The position numbers and the translations under genes are program-made. Positions 37,874 through 49,692 of a stretch of DNA of 64,000 bases are shown piece by piece; within the stretch, counting starts at the first letter, position 1, and every line of letters begins with the position of its first letter. The DNA comes from Gigaspora margarita (taxonomy: Eukaryota; Glomeromycota; Glomeromycetes; Diversisporales; Gigasporaceae): assembly GCA_009809945.1 (NCBI GenBank), contig WTPW01001137.1, positions 124,001 through 188,000 of the forward strand. Reading direction: 5' to 3'. The notes under the pieces were generated by a model, which saw nothing but the letters and a program-made list of their open reading frames with translations, ran no database searches and was not told the DNA's origin.

Positions 37874-38414
37874 GGGTAGCAGATAGAGTACAACGATCTA
37901 CATTTTAATAGTGATCACATTACTAATTTACAATAACATTCAATTGAAATCAGGTGATGATCATATGTTATTGTATGTTATTTATATTGTACTACCTAAG
38001 CAAATCTAAGCAAATTGACGATGTATATGTTGTGCGTCAGATCGATTCTTGCGTCAGAGGCCTAAATTAGATTAGGGTTAGGGTAAAATTACGGTAAAGT
38101 TAGGAGTTAGTTTAGGCCGGTTGTTGCCGATCATTTAATGCTGGTCAAATGACAGTCATCTGACGTGCGTCAGATTCAATCTGACGCAAGTTTTAATCTA
38201 ACGCACAACATATACTAATAGAATTTTTTAATATAATATGTGGCTTTAAAGTTTTACTACTATAAATAGAAGGGTTTGATCTATATGCCACAAAATTTTG
38301 GCTAAAATTGGGTGTGTTCTCAAAAATCCTTATCAGTGGCGTATTTTTGCCCCTATATAAAAATTTTTTTGTATGACAATCATATATGAAAATGATCGAC
38401 GTTGTACTCTACCC
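37874..38414. mobile_element. TTAA-flanked MITE, copy A
   Basis: 541 bp; ends GGGTAGCAGATAGAGTACAA and its near-complement GTTGTACTCTACCC, with TTAA on both sides (37870-37873, 38415-38418). TTAA duplications are the hallmark of piggyBac-type transposition. Three relatives with GGGTAGAG-like ends occur at 45.3, 53.3 and 58.3 kb. Holds a nested MITE. Confidence 0.8.
38026..38212. mobile_element. MITE nested in TTAA copy A
   Basis: Inverted ends TATGTTGTGCGTCAGAT and ATCTAACGCACAACATA, with further GCGTCAG inverted copies inside and a telomere-like GATTAGGGTTAGGG in the centre. Flanked by TA, so possibly Tc1/mariner type. Confidence 0.7.
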
Positions 38415-38536
38415 TTAATACATTTGCAGAACTATTTAAAAGGTCCGATTTCGCCAATTTTCTACGTTATTGGTATTTTGAATTATCTACATGAATTATT
38501 ACCCAAGTTGTATTAACGTAATTAATGCAGTAATGA

Positions 38537-39838
38537 AGTTCATTTAATAGCATGACAAATTGTAGCAAGTTTAACACCATACAAAGATTCAGATTTCAGT
38601 GTACACATTAAATAATGATGGCTGGCGTCTACTCTTGGTAATAGTTACAAGTTGAATGTTTTTCCCACAATATTCCTTCAATAGAATGTTTCTGATATTT
38701 ATATTTATTTCCTTACAGAATACTTCTCATAAAACTTGTTTCATCTTCAATTAAAGATTTTGAAAGTTCTTATGGGCGAGCATCCTGCCTGAAACGCGTA
38801 TCGAATCAATAGGTTTATTCATTACACGCGTATTATAAACGACAAGAGGAAATCGATGTTAAAATACTTGTCTTTTGTTAAGGTTACAAGGTAAGAATTT
38901 AAATGTAAATCATATATTTTTAATGGTCAATTAAACATTCAATGTTTCCTATTCATCTTTCTATTCTTACACGTATGATTTCACGTTTTATGAATGCTAT
39001 TTCTCTTTGAGTGTAATACAGAGCTTTTACAAATTTAAATGATATAAATGATTTACATTTAAAAATTGTGATATCCTAATCATAACGTAAGCTGAATAAT
39101 CCTTATAGATCATGTTCGAATAATTAAATACTGTGATAGCACCGATCAACAACCATAAAACTACCTCCTCTTTATAAGATAGAATCCTCTCAAAAAAAAC
39201 GGTATTATTAGCATGTTTAAACATTGGAATTTCCTGATCATCTAAATCTAGATTATCCCTGTCTACTAAGCAAATATCTATATCTCATCTTAGAAATCAC
39301 TTAAAATAATAAATAAATAATAGGTATCTTAATTCGGCTATTTCAAATGATCTATAAATTGCATTTCTAGATATATCTGCACAGCAAATACTGTATCGAT
39401 ATTTAACGTCAACGTTTTCAATATGTAATTAACTTTATGAGTACCTATCTATTAAAGTTTGTTAAAATTTTATACAGAATATATATAAACTATATATAAA
39501 TATATGAATTATATAAATATATGTATGTAAACTAGTTTGGTTTATATTTAACGAATATATACATGCATTTCTCTATATTTATATAACTATATATGTTATT
39601 TTATTATCTTTATTTATCTTTTGACATATGATTTTTATAAAGATTCCTTTTCCTTTATTTGATAAAGAACCTATTTTAAAAGAAACAAGTTATAAATTAA
39701 AAAGCCTCCTTTTTCTTATTTTGAAAGGAATTTTTAAGGCAGTCATCATTGCAGCACTGATAACGATAAAACGGTGATATCTGTCTGTGACAGGTGCTAC
39801 CATAAGCTTGCCTATTTTGGGTTGCGCTAAATGAATTT
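38537..39838. other. Intergenic, no gene seen
   Basis: The open stretch 39027-39224 (minus) shows no domain and no plausible start. AT-microsatellite-like TATATAAATATATGAA runs occur near 39.5 kb. Confidence 0.5.
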
Positions 39839-39981
39839 TAAATGCACGTATGAAATGTGTGCCAGGTTATGCATGTTGCCGATCGCACATCGAAATGTTC
39901 TGTTCGTGTAACGTTACCCCTGATCTTGAAATCTGATTGGTAGTCTGGCACTAACCTGGCACACATTTCATACGTGCATTT
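39839..39981. mobile_element. Short MITE upstream of the kinase-like gene
   Basis: About 143 bp with long, nearly perfect inverted ends: AATGCACGTATGAAATGTGT (39841) and ACACATTTCATACGTGCATT (39980), continuing through GCCAGGTTA/TAACCTGGC. Flanks TTTTAA/TTTAAA; exact target duplication unclear. Lies ~220 bp upstream of the gene start. Confidence 0.8.
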
Positions 39982-40198
39982 TAAATTAGTGATTTGATAT
40001 TAAACCAAGCTTGTTTTTGTCTCCCAAGCCTTTTAGCTTAGTCTAGTGCAATCATCTTTTACTATTTGTAGCTTCATCCGGATTATCCCGGGCATAAAAA
40101 ACACAACGTATTTGAAATATTTACATTAGGCTACAAATTTATTTCATTTTTTTTGGTTTTTTTTTGTAATAAGTCTGTTTTCTGAGCTTTTTTTCAAA

Positions 40199-41669
40199 AT
40201 GGCACTCCCAATCTCTACTGATATTGTTCCACTGCATCAGTATAACGGCTCACCAAGTCAATACGGGGAGTGCTATGAGTGTGGAAAAGTACGAAGTAGT
40301 CCTTGCTGGTGTGTATCATGCGAAACTACCAGTTTTAAAAAAGATTTCGATAAATGGACTAGTGGAAATACTTTTCTTGATGATATAATTAGGATGACTC
40401 AATCTCATGCGACTGAAAGTATGGCATATTTCGAATGGATACCATATGAAAATTTTGTCCTAATTGAACAAATAGCGAGTGGGTCTTTCAGTACTGTTTG
40501 TTTAGCTTATTGGCTTGAAGGTCCTCGGTGGATATGGGACGATGAGAGTGAAAATTGGCTTAGGAATGGACCGACAAAATGCGCTCTAAAAAAAAATAGG
40601 TAATTCTAGCGAAATAAGTAGTGCCTATTTAAATAATGTAAGGTTTTATTCAATTCTTTATAATTATTTTTCTTACTGTATCTTGTGATATTTTATTAAA
40701 TATAAAAGATATATTCGTCGTTTAGTGTCATATCAACGAAATTCCGAAATACAGATTCCCGAAAGAATATAATACGAAAATTAATTATTTTTATTTTTTT
40801 TTAATATTACATTCTTTATATAGATTTCAAATTATTTCAAATGCATACAAAGTGGATCAGTGGCCGATTTTTTTGGAATAACGTGTGACTCAGAGGGTTG
40901 CTATATGTTTGCTATGAGATTTTACGAAAATGGAAACTTATATCAATATCTCGATGACGCTATGGGATACCCTTGTTGGAGAGATATTGTTGATATGCTT
41001 TGGAGAATTGCGAATGGCCTTGAACGAATACATGATCATGGACTTTATCATGGTAATCTTCATGGTGGAATTTTATTAGTGGAAAATGAACCTGAATCGA
41101 TTGATACAAGGATTGCCGATGTTGGGTTATTAGATCCTCCTTCCAGAGAAATATATTCTATAAACTATGGTGTTTTGCCATTTATTGCTCCTGAAGTTTT
41201 AAATGGTAATGAATATACGCAAGCCTCCAATATATATAATTTTTGGATTATAATGTGGATGTTATCAATTTGTATACGTCCTAGTCAAATTACTCATGAT
41301 TCCGAGGTCACTTTGAAAATAAGTCATGGTTATCGTCCAGAAATAATTGATAGTACTCCGGAAGTATATTCAACTTTAATGAAAAAATGTTGGGACAATG
41401 ATCCAAATATACGCCCGAAGGCTAGTGAATTAAGTGACATTTTAAGATCTTGGGTAACTGGTATTTGCGATAATCCAGATCCAACTCAAGTTTCAGATTC
41501 TGCTGAAGAAAATAAGTTTTTGGATTTAGAAAACAAACAATTTACAAAACCAGAGGTCCACCCTCTATCAATTTATAATAGTGAACTTATTCATTTTTCG
41601 GACAATTATAACTCATACATAGATTGGAAAAAGAATTTGAATAAGCCGAGTGAATTACCATTTAGATGA
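40199..41669 (+). CDS. Kinase-like protein, probable pseudokinase, one-base frameshift
   Basis: Starts at ATG 40199. N-terminal Cys-rich module 'YGECYECGKVRSSPCWCVSC', then 'DKWTSGNTF', entry 'FEWIPYENFVLIEQIASGSF' and the ATP lysine region 'CALKK'. A run of nine A's at 40568-40576 puts the frame out by one; with eight, the frame continues 'IGNSSEISSAYLNN' to a GTAAGG donor at 40638. The acceptor TATAG ends at 40823 and exon 2 (phase 0) opens 'ISNYFKCIQSGSVADFFGIT', running to TGA at 41667-41669. The catalytic loop reads 'YHGNLHGGILL' instead of HRDLxxxN, DFG is DVG, and the usual DIYSFG is 'NIYNFW', so phosphotransfer looks lost. A role in signalling by binding is possible. The extra A may be a real mutation or a sequencing error; if real the gene is broken. 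Confidence 0.8.
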
Positions 41670-41950
41670 ATAAAATTTGAAAGTGCTTTGATTGGCTAAA
41701 TTTAGAGTCTATATAGAAAGTCGTTTTTCGATTAATCGTAATTAATTTGAGCAACATTTCGTTCCGTTTCATTTAAAATCGGCAAAACATTTTTTGGCGA
41801 AATATCAAAAATCTGATATGACGCAATTTTACCTCATCAAAGATTGGGCAAAATCTGAATAATTAAAATATCGATGAATACGTGGGTTGTTTCAATAGCT
41901 TTGTCGCATTGAATAGCTATTTTAATTATTTGTAAATTTATCTCTTAAAA

Positions 41951-42567
41951 GGTCTTGCAGGCAAATTTGCCTGCAATTTTAAAAATATTTAAGGTTTTTT
42001 TAAATAAAACAAAAAATAAATAATTTAGAAATTTTTTATTTTATATATTATTTGAAATATATTTTATTAACTTTATTATAAAATTTTTTTAAAATTGTTA
42101 AATTAATTAAAGTTCAAACTTTGTGTAACTTTAGAGTTTACTATTAAAATTTTTTTATATTTTCTAAAATTTTATATATTCCCGAAGCTAAAAAAAATTT
42201 GCTCTTAAGACAAGTACCAATTTTTACAAGTAAATCATAAAACTTGTAATAATGAAAATTGTAATCCTTTATATAATCTATAAAGTTGTATTAAGAACAA
42301 TAGATCTAAAATTAATATTTAAAGAGTTCACCAAAAAGGTTTAAAATATTTTTTAATAAAAAATTTTTTAAAATTTGTATATTTTGGGCTTATAAACAAC
42401 TACAATTTATTTTCTTATAATTTAAATACAAATCTAGCAAAAATATAATCTTTATTTTCAAATATTATTGTATAAAATTTTATTTAAATATTTTAAATAT
42501 TTAAAAAACTAAATCAAAGAAATCTTTATAGAAAAAATTGCAGGCAAATTTGCTTGCAATTGCTTAC
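41951..42567. mobile_element. TIR element with AGGCAAATTTGCCTGCAATT ends
   Basis: About 617 bp just after the kinase-like gene. Left end GGTCTTGCAGGCAAATTTGC, right end the complement of GGTAAGCAATTGCAAGCAAA; both contain the palindrome GGCAAATTTGCC or a one-base variant. The interior is very AT-rich and non-coding. Target duplication not clear. Confidence 0.55.
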
Positions 42568-42705
42568 CATTTAAGGAAGGGATAACTTTAAAATTTATGT
42601 ATGAATTATATTGTAATTATAATACTGTAATATATTAAAAAAATTTTTTTTTGAATTAATTTTAACCAAATAGATATTAAAAAAAAATTTTTTTAAAGTT
42701 ATTTA

Positions 42706-42948
42706 GGCCGTTTCTAGTTGATTATTACTGTATTAGGTTAACGACATCCCCCTCGCTTAACTGCCCTCCTCCGAAAATTAAACAAGTCAATCACAACGCA
42801 GCATAAACTTTATTAATCATGTGATTAATACTGACCAATGAGATTTGATTAAATATTCTTGGAATTATATGTGTTTGTTTAAACCCCCCCTCCCCCTCAT
42901 GCCTGAGCCAAATATCGACGTTAACCTAATAATCAACTTTGAACGGTC
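42706..42948. mobile_element. Harbinger-like MITE E1
   Basis: 243 bp; ends GGCCGTTTCTAGTTGATTAT and ATAATCAACTTTGAACGGTC, with TTA on both sides (42703-42705, 42949-42951). The inner parts of the ends carry C-rich runs as in the related copies. Confidence 0.8.
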
Positions 42949-42951
42949 TTA

Positions 42952-43183
42952 TGCCGTTTGAAGTTGATTCTTCGGTTGACATCACTTTCCAGAACTATCG
43001 GGGGGGGAGAGGGTAAAATGAAACGAGCATATGAAAGAACATATAAAAATGAACAAAGATGGTTTCATTGGTTGATGTAAATCAGTTGATTGTCGAGAGT
43101 CATCCAGTGGTTTGATTAGTTGTTCATTTTCGGGGGCGACTTCAGCTGGGGGTGATGTTAACCGAATAATAGGTTCAAACGCC
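42952..43183. mobile_element. Harbinger-like MITE E2, abutting E1
   Basis: 232 bp; ends TGCCGTTTGAAGTTGATTCT and GTTCAAACGCC, TTA at 42949-42951 and 43184-43186. It shares a single TTA with E1, so one of the two inserted into the other's flanking duplication. Confidence 0.8.
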
Positions 43184-43186
43184 TTA

Positions 43187-44216
43187 GAGTATGAGAAATT
43201 TAGAGAAGTGAATATAAGATACTAGTTGGATCTGAATAAGAATCGCTCCAAAAGGCTATCCAGTCACCTGATTTATGCATATAAATTGGCATTACACATT
43301 GGATATATGATCGTTAAATATAGGTTTGCAATTAGCACAGCAAGTCGGCCCTAGTTCATATGTCTATCACTATTGTTATTTATTAATATCAGAGTCCTTT
43401 TTTTATAAGTTATATCCATAATGATCTCATTAATGGTTATTTTTAATTTGAGCTTTTTTATATCGTAATAAATAAATAAAAAAAAAATTAGGGACAAAGA
43501 GTGCTCTCAAGCATTTTTCTTAATGCAATTGGCTAATAATTAAAGATCGTACACAAATATTGAAGTAGGAGTCATATTGCGAAATGCCTATTTGTCACTA
43601 AAGAAAAGATGGTCTCCATCTGACTACTAAACTATTTTAAGATTGTGTTACGATATATTAGAGAGCATCCAAAAAATATCATAAGTATCTGTATTGTTTA
43701 ATTATCCGGTTTATCCGATTATCCGTCTATTTGAATGTTAAGTGGAATTAATCCTATGGAAATTGATAATCCAGATTTATTACATATAGTATTAATATAA
43801 CGAAAAAAGACCGTGCACATGATGATCTATTACAGGTTTTAAAATCATAAAAACCCATATGGCAATTAGGGTAACCAATACCGGTTTAATGCTTTTAAGG
43901 AATTACACGCACATGATCTGAATTTATTAGATGCGCTCAGAAAATGCTGTATATTAATAAACTTTATTAGATTTCTTTAAAATGATGCAGAAACGTGTCG
44001 GGCAAATGCAGTGAGCCATGCGAAAATTAATTTTTTGTGAATCAAAATATTAGCATTTTGAACAAGTTTTTTTTTTTAAATCGTTACTACTTATTACAGT
44101 AGATATATTCGTGTAAATTAATTTTTCTCATGTTTGCTAAAGAATTATTTTACTCAAGCTTATTCATCAAAAGTAATCAAGTTCGGGCATTCTTAGATGA
44201 ATTTTAAGAACCTTTA
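43187..44216. other. Intergenic, no gene seen
   Basis: No open frame or element ends recognised between the MITE copies. Confidence 0.5.
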
Positions 44217-44422
44217 GGCCGTTTGAAGTTGATTCTTCGGTTAATATCATTTTCCAGGACTCTTAGGGGGTGAGTAAAATGAAACGAACATATGAAACGA
44301 ACATATAAAAATGAACAAAGATATGCCGATTTCATTGGCTGATATAAATCATGTGGTTGTTCATTTTGTGGGAGACTTCAGCTGGGGTGTGATGTTATCC
44401 GAAAAATTAATTTCAAACGGCC
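44217..44422. mobile_element. Harbinger-like MITE E3
   Basis: 206 bp; ends GGCCGTTTGAAGTTGATTCT and TTTCAAACGGCC, flanked TTA/TAA. The interior (AACGAACATATAAAAATGAA, then GACTTCAGCTGGGGTG) matches E2 closely. Confidence 0.85.
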
Positions 44423-44524
44423 TAAGTAAAAACAATTAGAAATATAATAAGTTAAAACTAAATTAACTTATAAAAATTAATATTTTCATATAATATAAGC
44501 CTAATTTTACAAAAATAATATTTT

Positions 44525-44684
44525 TGCCGTTTGAAATTAATTTTTCGGTTAACATCACCCCATTTGGAGTCTCCTCCGCAAAATGAATAACCAATCAAAA
44601 CATTGGATGACTCTCGACAATCACCTAATTTACGCCAACCAATGAAATCGGCCTATCTTTGTTCATTTTTATATGTTCGTTTCA
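44525..44684. mobile_element. Harbinger-like MITE E4, truncated
   Basis: Starts with GCCGTTTGAAATTAATTTTT and then carries the E2/E3 interior in the opposite orientation (TATATGTTCGTTTCAT), but stops at about 44684 without the second terminal repeat. Confidence 0.75.
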
Positions 44685-45263
44685 TAGCATAATGGAAGTT
44701 CGTTTTGATTGGTTGTTAAAGTACCCCGGAAAAAATGTCGATCATACCTCGGATAGATTAACGGCTATACCCGGATAAAGTTTATTACGAACTTTTAATA
44801 CTCTCTAAAGACGTTTTTACAGTATATTTAATACAGTTTAATAATTACTGTTTTGATTTAAATTTCACGAAGTATATATCTATATTATTTATTACACGAT
44901 AAATATATTTTTTACAAAAAATACTTTAAATCAGTTTCGCAATACATTACTACGCATACCCAAAAACCTCAAACACTACCACTATTAAAACTTTTTGTAT
45001 CTATAAACGTTATTTTATAAACTATATTCATAACCTAAATATATACAATAAAAGGTTTTAGAACAATAATTCAAAATAATACTTTTTTTTATTTGTAAGG
45101 TAAACAAGTTCAGTTAAAACAAAATCTCACATTTTCACTTACTAATTGCTTAGATCGCTGAACCACCTTCCCGACCTTTCAAAATATTCACTTCTCATCT
45201 AGTTTCTTGAACTGCTGTATCTCACTGCATATCTCAGTAAAAAATAAAAAACAGTAGGCTTAA
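44685..45263. other. Intergenic, no gene seen
   Basis: Nothing recognised. Confidence 0.4.
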
Positions 45264-46017
45264 GGGTAGAGGGTACTATTTTAAAATTATATATAATCTT
45301 AATGGTAAATTTTTTTTATAATTAATTTTATGAAAAATTATATTAAGTAAACTAATTTTAATACTTAAACCAAGTTTGTAGAACAGGTTTTTCTGATTCT
45401 AATAATAGTAAAATTATTAAAATTGGTTAAAAACTCAGTGAAATATATATTTTTAATGATTGGGTATTAAATTTAGTAATAAAACTAATTTATAAATTTA
45501 CGTAAATTGACCAATCATAATTAGCGATTTTGTGCACCCTGAAAAATGTTATAATATATACAACTATATTTTTTAAACTATAACAATAGTTCAAAATTTT
45601 ACTATAATAGATAAATTGTTTTATTTATGGAAAGGTTTATTCATAACACCATGTTATATAACACCTATAGCAAAACACTTTCTAAAATTCTCGAATATCT
45701 CAAAATTTTACTAGGGTAACTCCTGTTGTATTACTAACAAAAAATGCTCCTCTCGCAATTTTACTATAAACTCTAATTCTAATTCTAATTCTAACCCAAA
45801 CTTATTTCTAACTATAACCCTAACCTAGTTTACATAGCAGGGTGTTATATAACATGGGTGTTATAAATATAATATTTCTTTATTTATATTTTGTAAAATT
45901 TTAATAAAAATTAGTTGTAATTTAAAAAAGTTTTATTATTATAATATATCAGTTTTATATGAAATTTTTAAAATATCATATAAAACTATATAATAATGGT
46001 CTATGTACCCTCTACCC
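45264..46017. mobile_element. TTAA-flanked MITE, copy B
   Basis: 754 bp; ends GGGTAGAGGGTACTATTTTA and its near-complement GTCTATGTACCCTCTACCC, TTAA at 45260-45263 and 46018-46021. The AT-rich arms beyond the termini are also partly complementary. Contains the nested MITE at 45643-45864. Confidence 0.85.
45643..45864. mobile_element. MITE nested in TTAA copy B
   Basis: 222 bp; ends ATAACACCATGTTATATAAC and GTTATATAACATGGGTGTTAT. Interior holds a run of CTAATT/CTAACC hexamer-like repeats (about 45770-45830) reminiscent of degenerate telomere sequence. Confidence 0.8.
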
Positions 46018-46021
46018 TTAA

Positions 46022-46442
46022 AGATGAAAAATATGTTGCTTAAGTTTGTTGTTTCATTGTATTGTAAGACCAGAAATGTGACCTAATGCAGGCACCTGCA
46101 CACATGCCTCAGGTATTAATGAATTTGGACTTGCTGGCCCTATAATTCTGATCAGCTCGATATAACCAATCTGGTTAATAGAGTAGATTATTTAGATCTG
46201 AAGGATAGGACTAATATCAATGATCAGAGAGATCATAATAATATTTAATCTAGGACTGATAGAAGGTATGTTAATGATTATACCGATCTAAATAATTAGT
46301 GCAATGAAAATAACTGATGAAATTATTATAAATAAAGACCTTTTGGCTCTTTGGTAAGGACAGTGAATTCCAACTTTGCTTAAATAAAACATACTGACTA
46401 TTATAAATGTTCCTTTATTGTCTTTAATAAATAATACAAGTA
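46022..46442. other. Intergenic, no gene seen
   Basis: Slightly less AT-rich (GACCTAATGCAGGCACCTGC), but no coherent frame or element. Confidence 0.4.
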
Positions 46443-46450
46443 CCTATACA

Positions 46451-46810
46451 CTAGGATGGCATGTCACTATGTCCAATTGGTTCAATTTTTTTGGACATAT
46501 ATCCAATCGAAAATAGACATATGTTCAAAAAAAATTGAAATCAATTGGATATAGGCCATACAAATTTAATGAATCAGTTTTCATAACATAAAATTTTTGA
46601 AAGTGACCCGGCAACCCAGCTTTTAATTTTATTTTCAAAAAATTTTATATGTAAAAACCATATAAAATTTTTTATAGATTTTTTTTAAAAACTCGCTCAA
46701 ATAGTAAGTATACTTGAAAATTTTTTTTAGAGTTTTGTAAACTTTGACCCGGCCGGGTTCTGAGAACTGATTAATTAAGTTTGTATGGCCATATTGACAT
46801 GCCATCCCTG
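46451..46810. mobile_element. hAT-type MITE
   Basis: 360 bp; ends CTAGGATGGCATGTCACTAT and the complement of CAGGGATGGCATGTCAATAT, with an exact 8-bp duplication CCTATACA (46443-46450, 46811-46818). A second inverted pair lies inside (GGCCATACAAATTTAATGAA near 46555 and its complement near 46780). Confidence 0.9.
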
Positions 46811-47094
46811 CCTATACATATTCGATATATAATATATTTATAAATTCATCATTCTACTATAAATCTGAGTATTTTGTATAAACTATTTCAAAACTCTGCC
46901 TAACCACTCAGCCAAATCTAATATGCCTCATTCGACCCAATTTAACTCAACTTTGATTGCACAAAGCACCTATAATCTATATTGGCCAACTTGCTAATTT
47001 TGAACTTTTTAACGTATTACAAAAATAAATTTTTTTATATTACGTAATGATTTTTACTAATATAAGTGATCGTTGCCAATAATATTTATTCAAA

Positions 47095-47195
47095 TTTTAG
47101 CCAATCAAAATGAACTTATGCTATGCTCATTTTATATATTCATTTCATTTAACCCCTCCCCACTCCAAGAGTTCTAGAAACAACTTCAAACAGTC
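47095..47195. mobile_element. Harbinger-like MITE E5, fragment
   Basis: Only the right part remains: TCATTTCATTTAACCCCTCC, then AACAACTTCAAACAGTC followed by TTA. Matches the C-rich terminus of the E1-E4 family. Confidence 0.6.
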
Positions 47196-47198
47196 TTA

Positions 47199-48326
47199 TT
47201 TAGAGCATGGGGGACATTCAACTCTGATAACTTCTGGGATTGATTTTACACAAGTATTTATATAGTGTAGTATTGTAAACCCAAAATTTTGAGTCTAAGC
47301 AAGCTTAAAAAATATTAATATTAGTGCAACACTTTACTAGTAAACCAGTTTCTTAGTGAGCGTCTTTTCAAGAAATCCAGTTGCATCATGTTGCATTATG
47401 TGAATAAAAAGTAGATCTATTGAGAGTTGAAGTACTATTTACTGTATAGTAAAAGGTAATCAAAATATATTGTACTGCTTAATTCGTAAAGCTTAATATT
47501 ATTTTTCAATTTTTTTATTATTATTTAAGTAATCAACTTGTTTATTTTATTTGTAGATTTTTGTAAACTGTTTTCAAAAGTTGTTTGTTCTTTAGAAAAT
47601 ATTTGATTCAATATAAGTCATTTTATATATACGAAAAATATAGATTTGTTAAATTATATAAAATTTTAAAAAATATTAATAAAGGATATATAACTTGATA
47701 CCAGAAACTTTTTTAATTAAGTTCTTGCATTTGCAAGTTGTATTATAATTCGAATGAATACTTTTATTCTTTATAACGCAAAATTATTAATATAATAAAA
47801 GAATTTGTAATATTTGAGTTGTTTAATTATTATCTATGTGTTTTTACGAAATTTATATCACGTGGTTTAAAAACAGTTTTATGATTGGTCAACTACCTCA
47901 TGATCAAACTGTGCATTTCTGAAAATGAGAAAGTTCACCATGCTCTTATTTAGTTAAAATTATATTACAAAATTTTTTTGTATTTGTTTAAAGTATTTTT
48001 TACTTTTTGTATATCTTAATATATATAGAAAAAAGATAAAATGTCACACTGACGCAGTGAGTTATATGCATTAGGTAAAGTAAAACATAGCTTTAGATAA
48101 GAAAGCAAAAAAAGGCATTAGAGAAGGTAAAGTAAGAAAATAAAGATAATAAAAAAGAATGTAGAATAGGAGAAGAATACATTATTATAGAACATACTCA
48201 TTAACAGAATTAAACTTTATATTTATCCTGATAATTTATTGAATAATTAATTGATGATCCGGTCTGCAGAATTACTATATTGGGACAATAGTAAATTTTG
48301 GGGATAAGTACAATATATGCTAGAAT
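47199..48326. other. Intergenic, no gene seen
   Basis: AT-rich; no open frame, RNA gene or element ends recognised. Confidence 0.5.
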
Positions 48327-48684
48327 CTGAGAGGAGTCCAATGAAACGTAATTTTTTTATTAAGTTAATGACCAAAGTCAATTAATTAAAAGTTGTAGAG
48401 CTCATTGAGTGCATCTAAGGTGGTTAGATCATCCAAATTGGCCAAGTGGTTACCAAAATAATGCTAAAAATGATTGGCTGACTATATGTAAACAAACTAT
48501 TGTTTATATTGAAATGTTATATAGTCAGCCAATCATTTTTTAGCAATATTTTGGTAACCATTTGACCAATATGGATAATCTAGCCACTATTAGGTGCGTC
48601 TTATTGAGCTCTACAACTTTTAATTAATTAACTTTGGTTGTTAACTTAATAAAAAAAAATTACTTTTCATTGGACTCTTCTCAG
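48327..48684. mobile_element. Fold-back element (358-bp palindrome)
   Basis: Near-perfect inverted repeat over its whole length, from CTGAGAGGAGTCCAATGAAA to the complement ending CATTGGACTCTTCTCAG. The centre is at ~48505, between two copies of the GATTGGCTGACTATAT arm. Arms differ at scattered bases, so it is an old genomic feature and not a simple read artefact. No coding. Confidence 0.85.
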
Positions 48685-48841
48685 AGGAATTTTGCCCCAA
48701 ATTCTAATATAGAAATTCTATCTGGATCAGCAATTAAATAGTTACCATTAATCATACAAAATCATTAAGTAAACAGAACAAAACTTTATAGATTATCATA
48801 ATTCATCGATCGATTACAAAAATATGATAATGAAATTATTC

Positions 48842-49081
48842 AATCGGTCAAATATCACAATAATTACAAATTTAAAATAGGAATCGTCATGGTCTGACCA
48901 AAATTTTTGAGTAGCAAAGTGGTGGTGCAAAAATTTGGCAGTTCTGTGATCTCTGAGATTAATCAGTCAAATATCGCAATAATTACAAATTTAAAATAGG
49001 AATCGTTATGGCCTGATCAAAATTTTTGAGTAGCAAAGTGATGGTGCAAAAATTTAGCAGTTCTGTGATCTCTGAGATTAA
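48842..49081. repeat. 119-bp direct repeat, two copies
   Basis: AATCGGTCAAATATCACAAT (48842) and AATCAGTCAAATATCGCAAT (48961) begin two adjacent copies that run through GAGTAGCAAAGTGGTGGTGC. A partial relative (CACAATAATTACAGGTTTAA) occurs near 59.5 kb, so the unit is part of a dispersed repeat. Confidence 0.85.
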
Positions 49082-49435
49082 TTGAGCCAGAAAACATTCT
49101 GTATCAACTGAAAAAATAATCAGGTTGAGATTTTGTCACTCAACCCCATATATAACAAACATGATTATGAAATACACCATATGGGATCCTTTTTTGCTGA
49201 TCACATCACCCATAGTTGGTTCCTAGCATCATGTCTAGCTAACTAACCCATTTTTAATTTCTCTTTCTTTAATATCTAATTTGTTAGGTCAGGCTATCAA
49301 AGCACCTATCTTCGATATCCGAGTTGTCCACTCGAGCTATTGACCACACCTATAACTTTACCCAAATCACAGAGAACTCTCGTCTAATAGTAGATGGGCG
49401 GGTACTAGTAACAAAGCTAACCTGTGTTGAGATTA

Positions 49436-49691
49436 GGCGAGACCAACTAGATTCAGTGTTTTACATTACCCCCTTCCCCTCCAAAGAAGAGGGGAGGGAG
49501 AATGGTTCACATAGTAAAATTTTAAAAATAATTTTTTTTTGAAAAAAATTTTTTCTGAATTTTTTTGTGACTGTAAAAATTTTCCAAAATATCCTGTAGC
49601 CCTATGTATATTTATCTAATTTTTTACTATAAGGGAGAGGGAGAGAGGGGGAAGGGGGTAATGTAAAATACTGAATTCAGTTGGTCTTGCC
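49436..49691. mobile_element. Harbinger-like MITE inserted at the edge of hAT copy 2
   Basis: 256 bp; ends GGCGAGACCAACTAGATTCA and TGAATTCAGTTGGTCTTGCC, exact TTA duplication (49433-49435, 49692-49694). It is the same family as 27197-27466, in opposite orientation. It splits the hAT target duplication from the hAT terminus. Confidence 0.9.
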
Positions 49692-49692
49692 T

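Larger units (their letters stand above)
37747..38536. repeat. ~122-bp direct repeats flanking a TTAA element
   Basis: TTAATACATTTGCAGAACTA begins at 37747 and again at 38415; each copy runs ~122 bases to ATGCAGTAATGA, with only a few differences (e.g. GGCCCG versus GGTCCG). Everything between is the TTAA-flanked element, so the copies abut both its ends. This is far longer than any target duplication of the family. Confidence 0.85.

Noticed and set aside
49324-49542. 72-codon open frame
   Set aside because: It runs from intergenic DNA into a Harbinger-like MITE, has no ATG start at its head and no domain.
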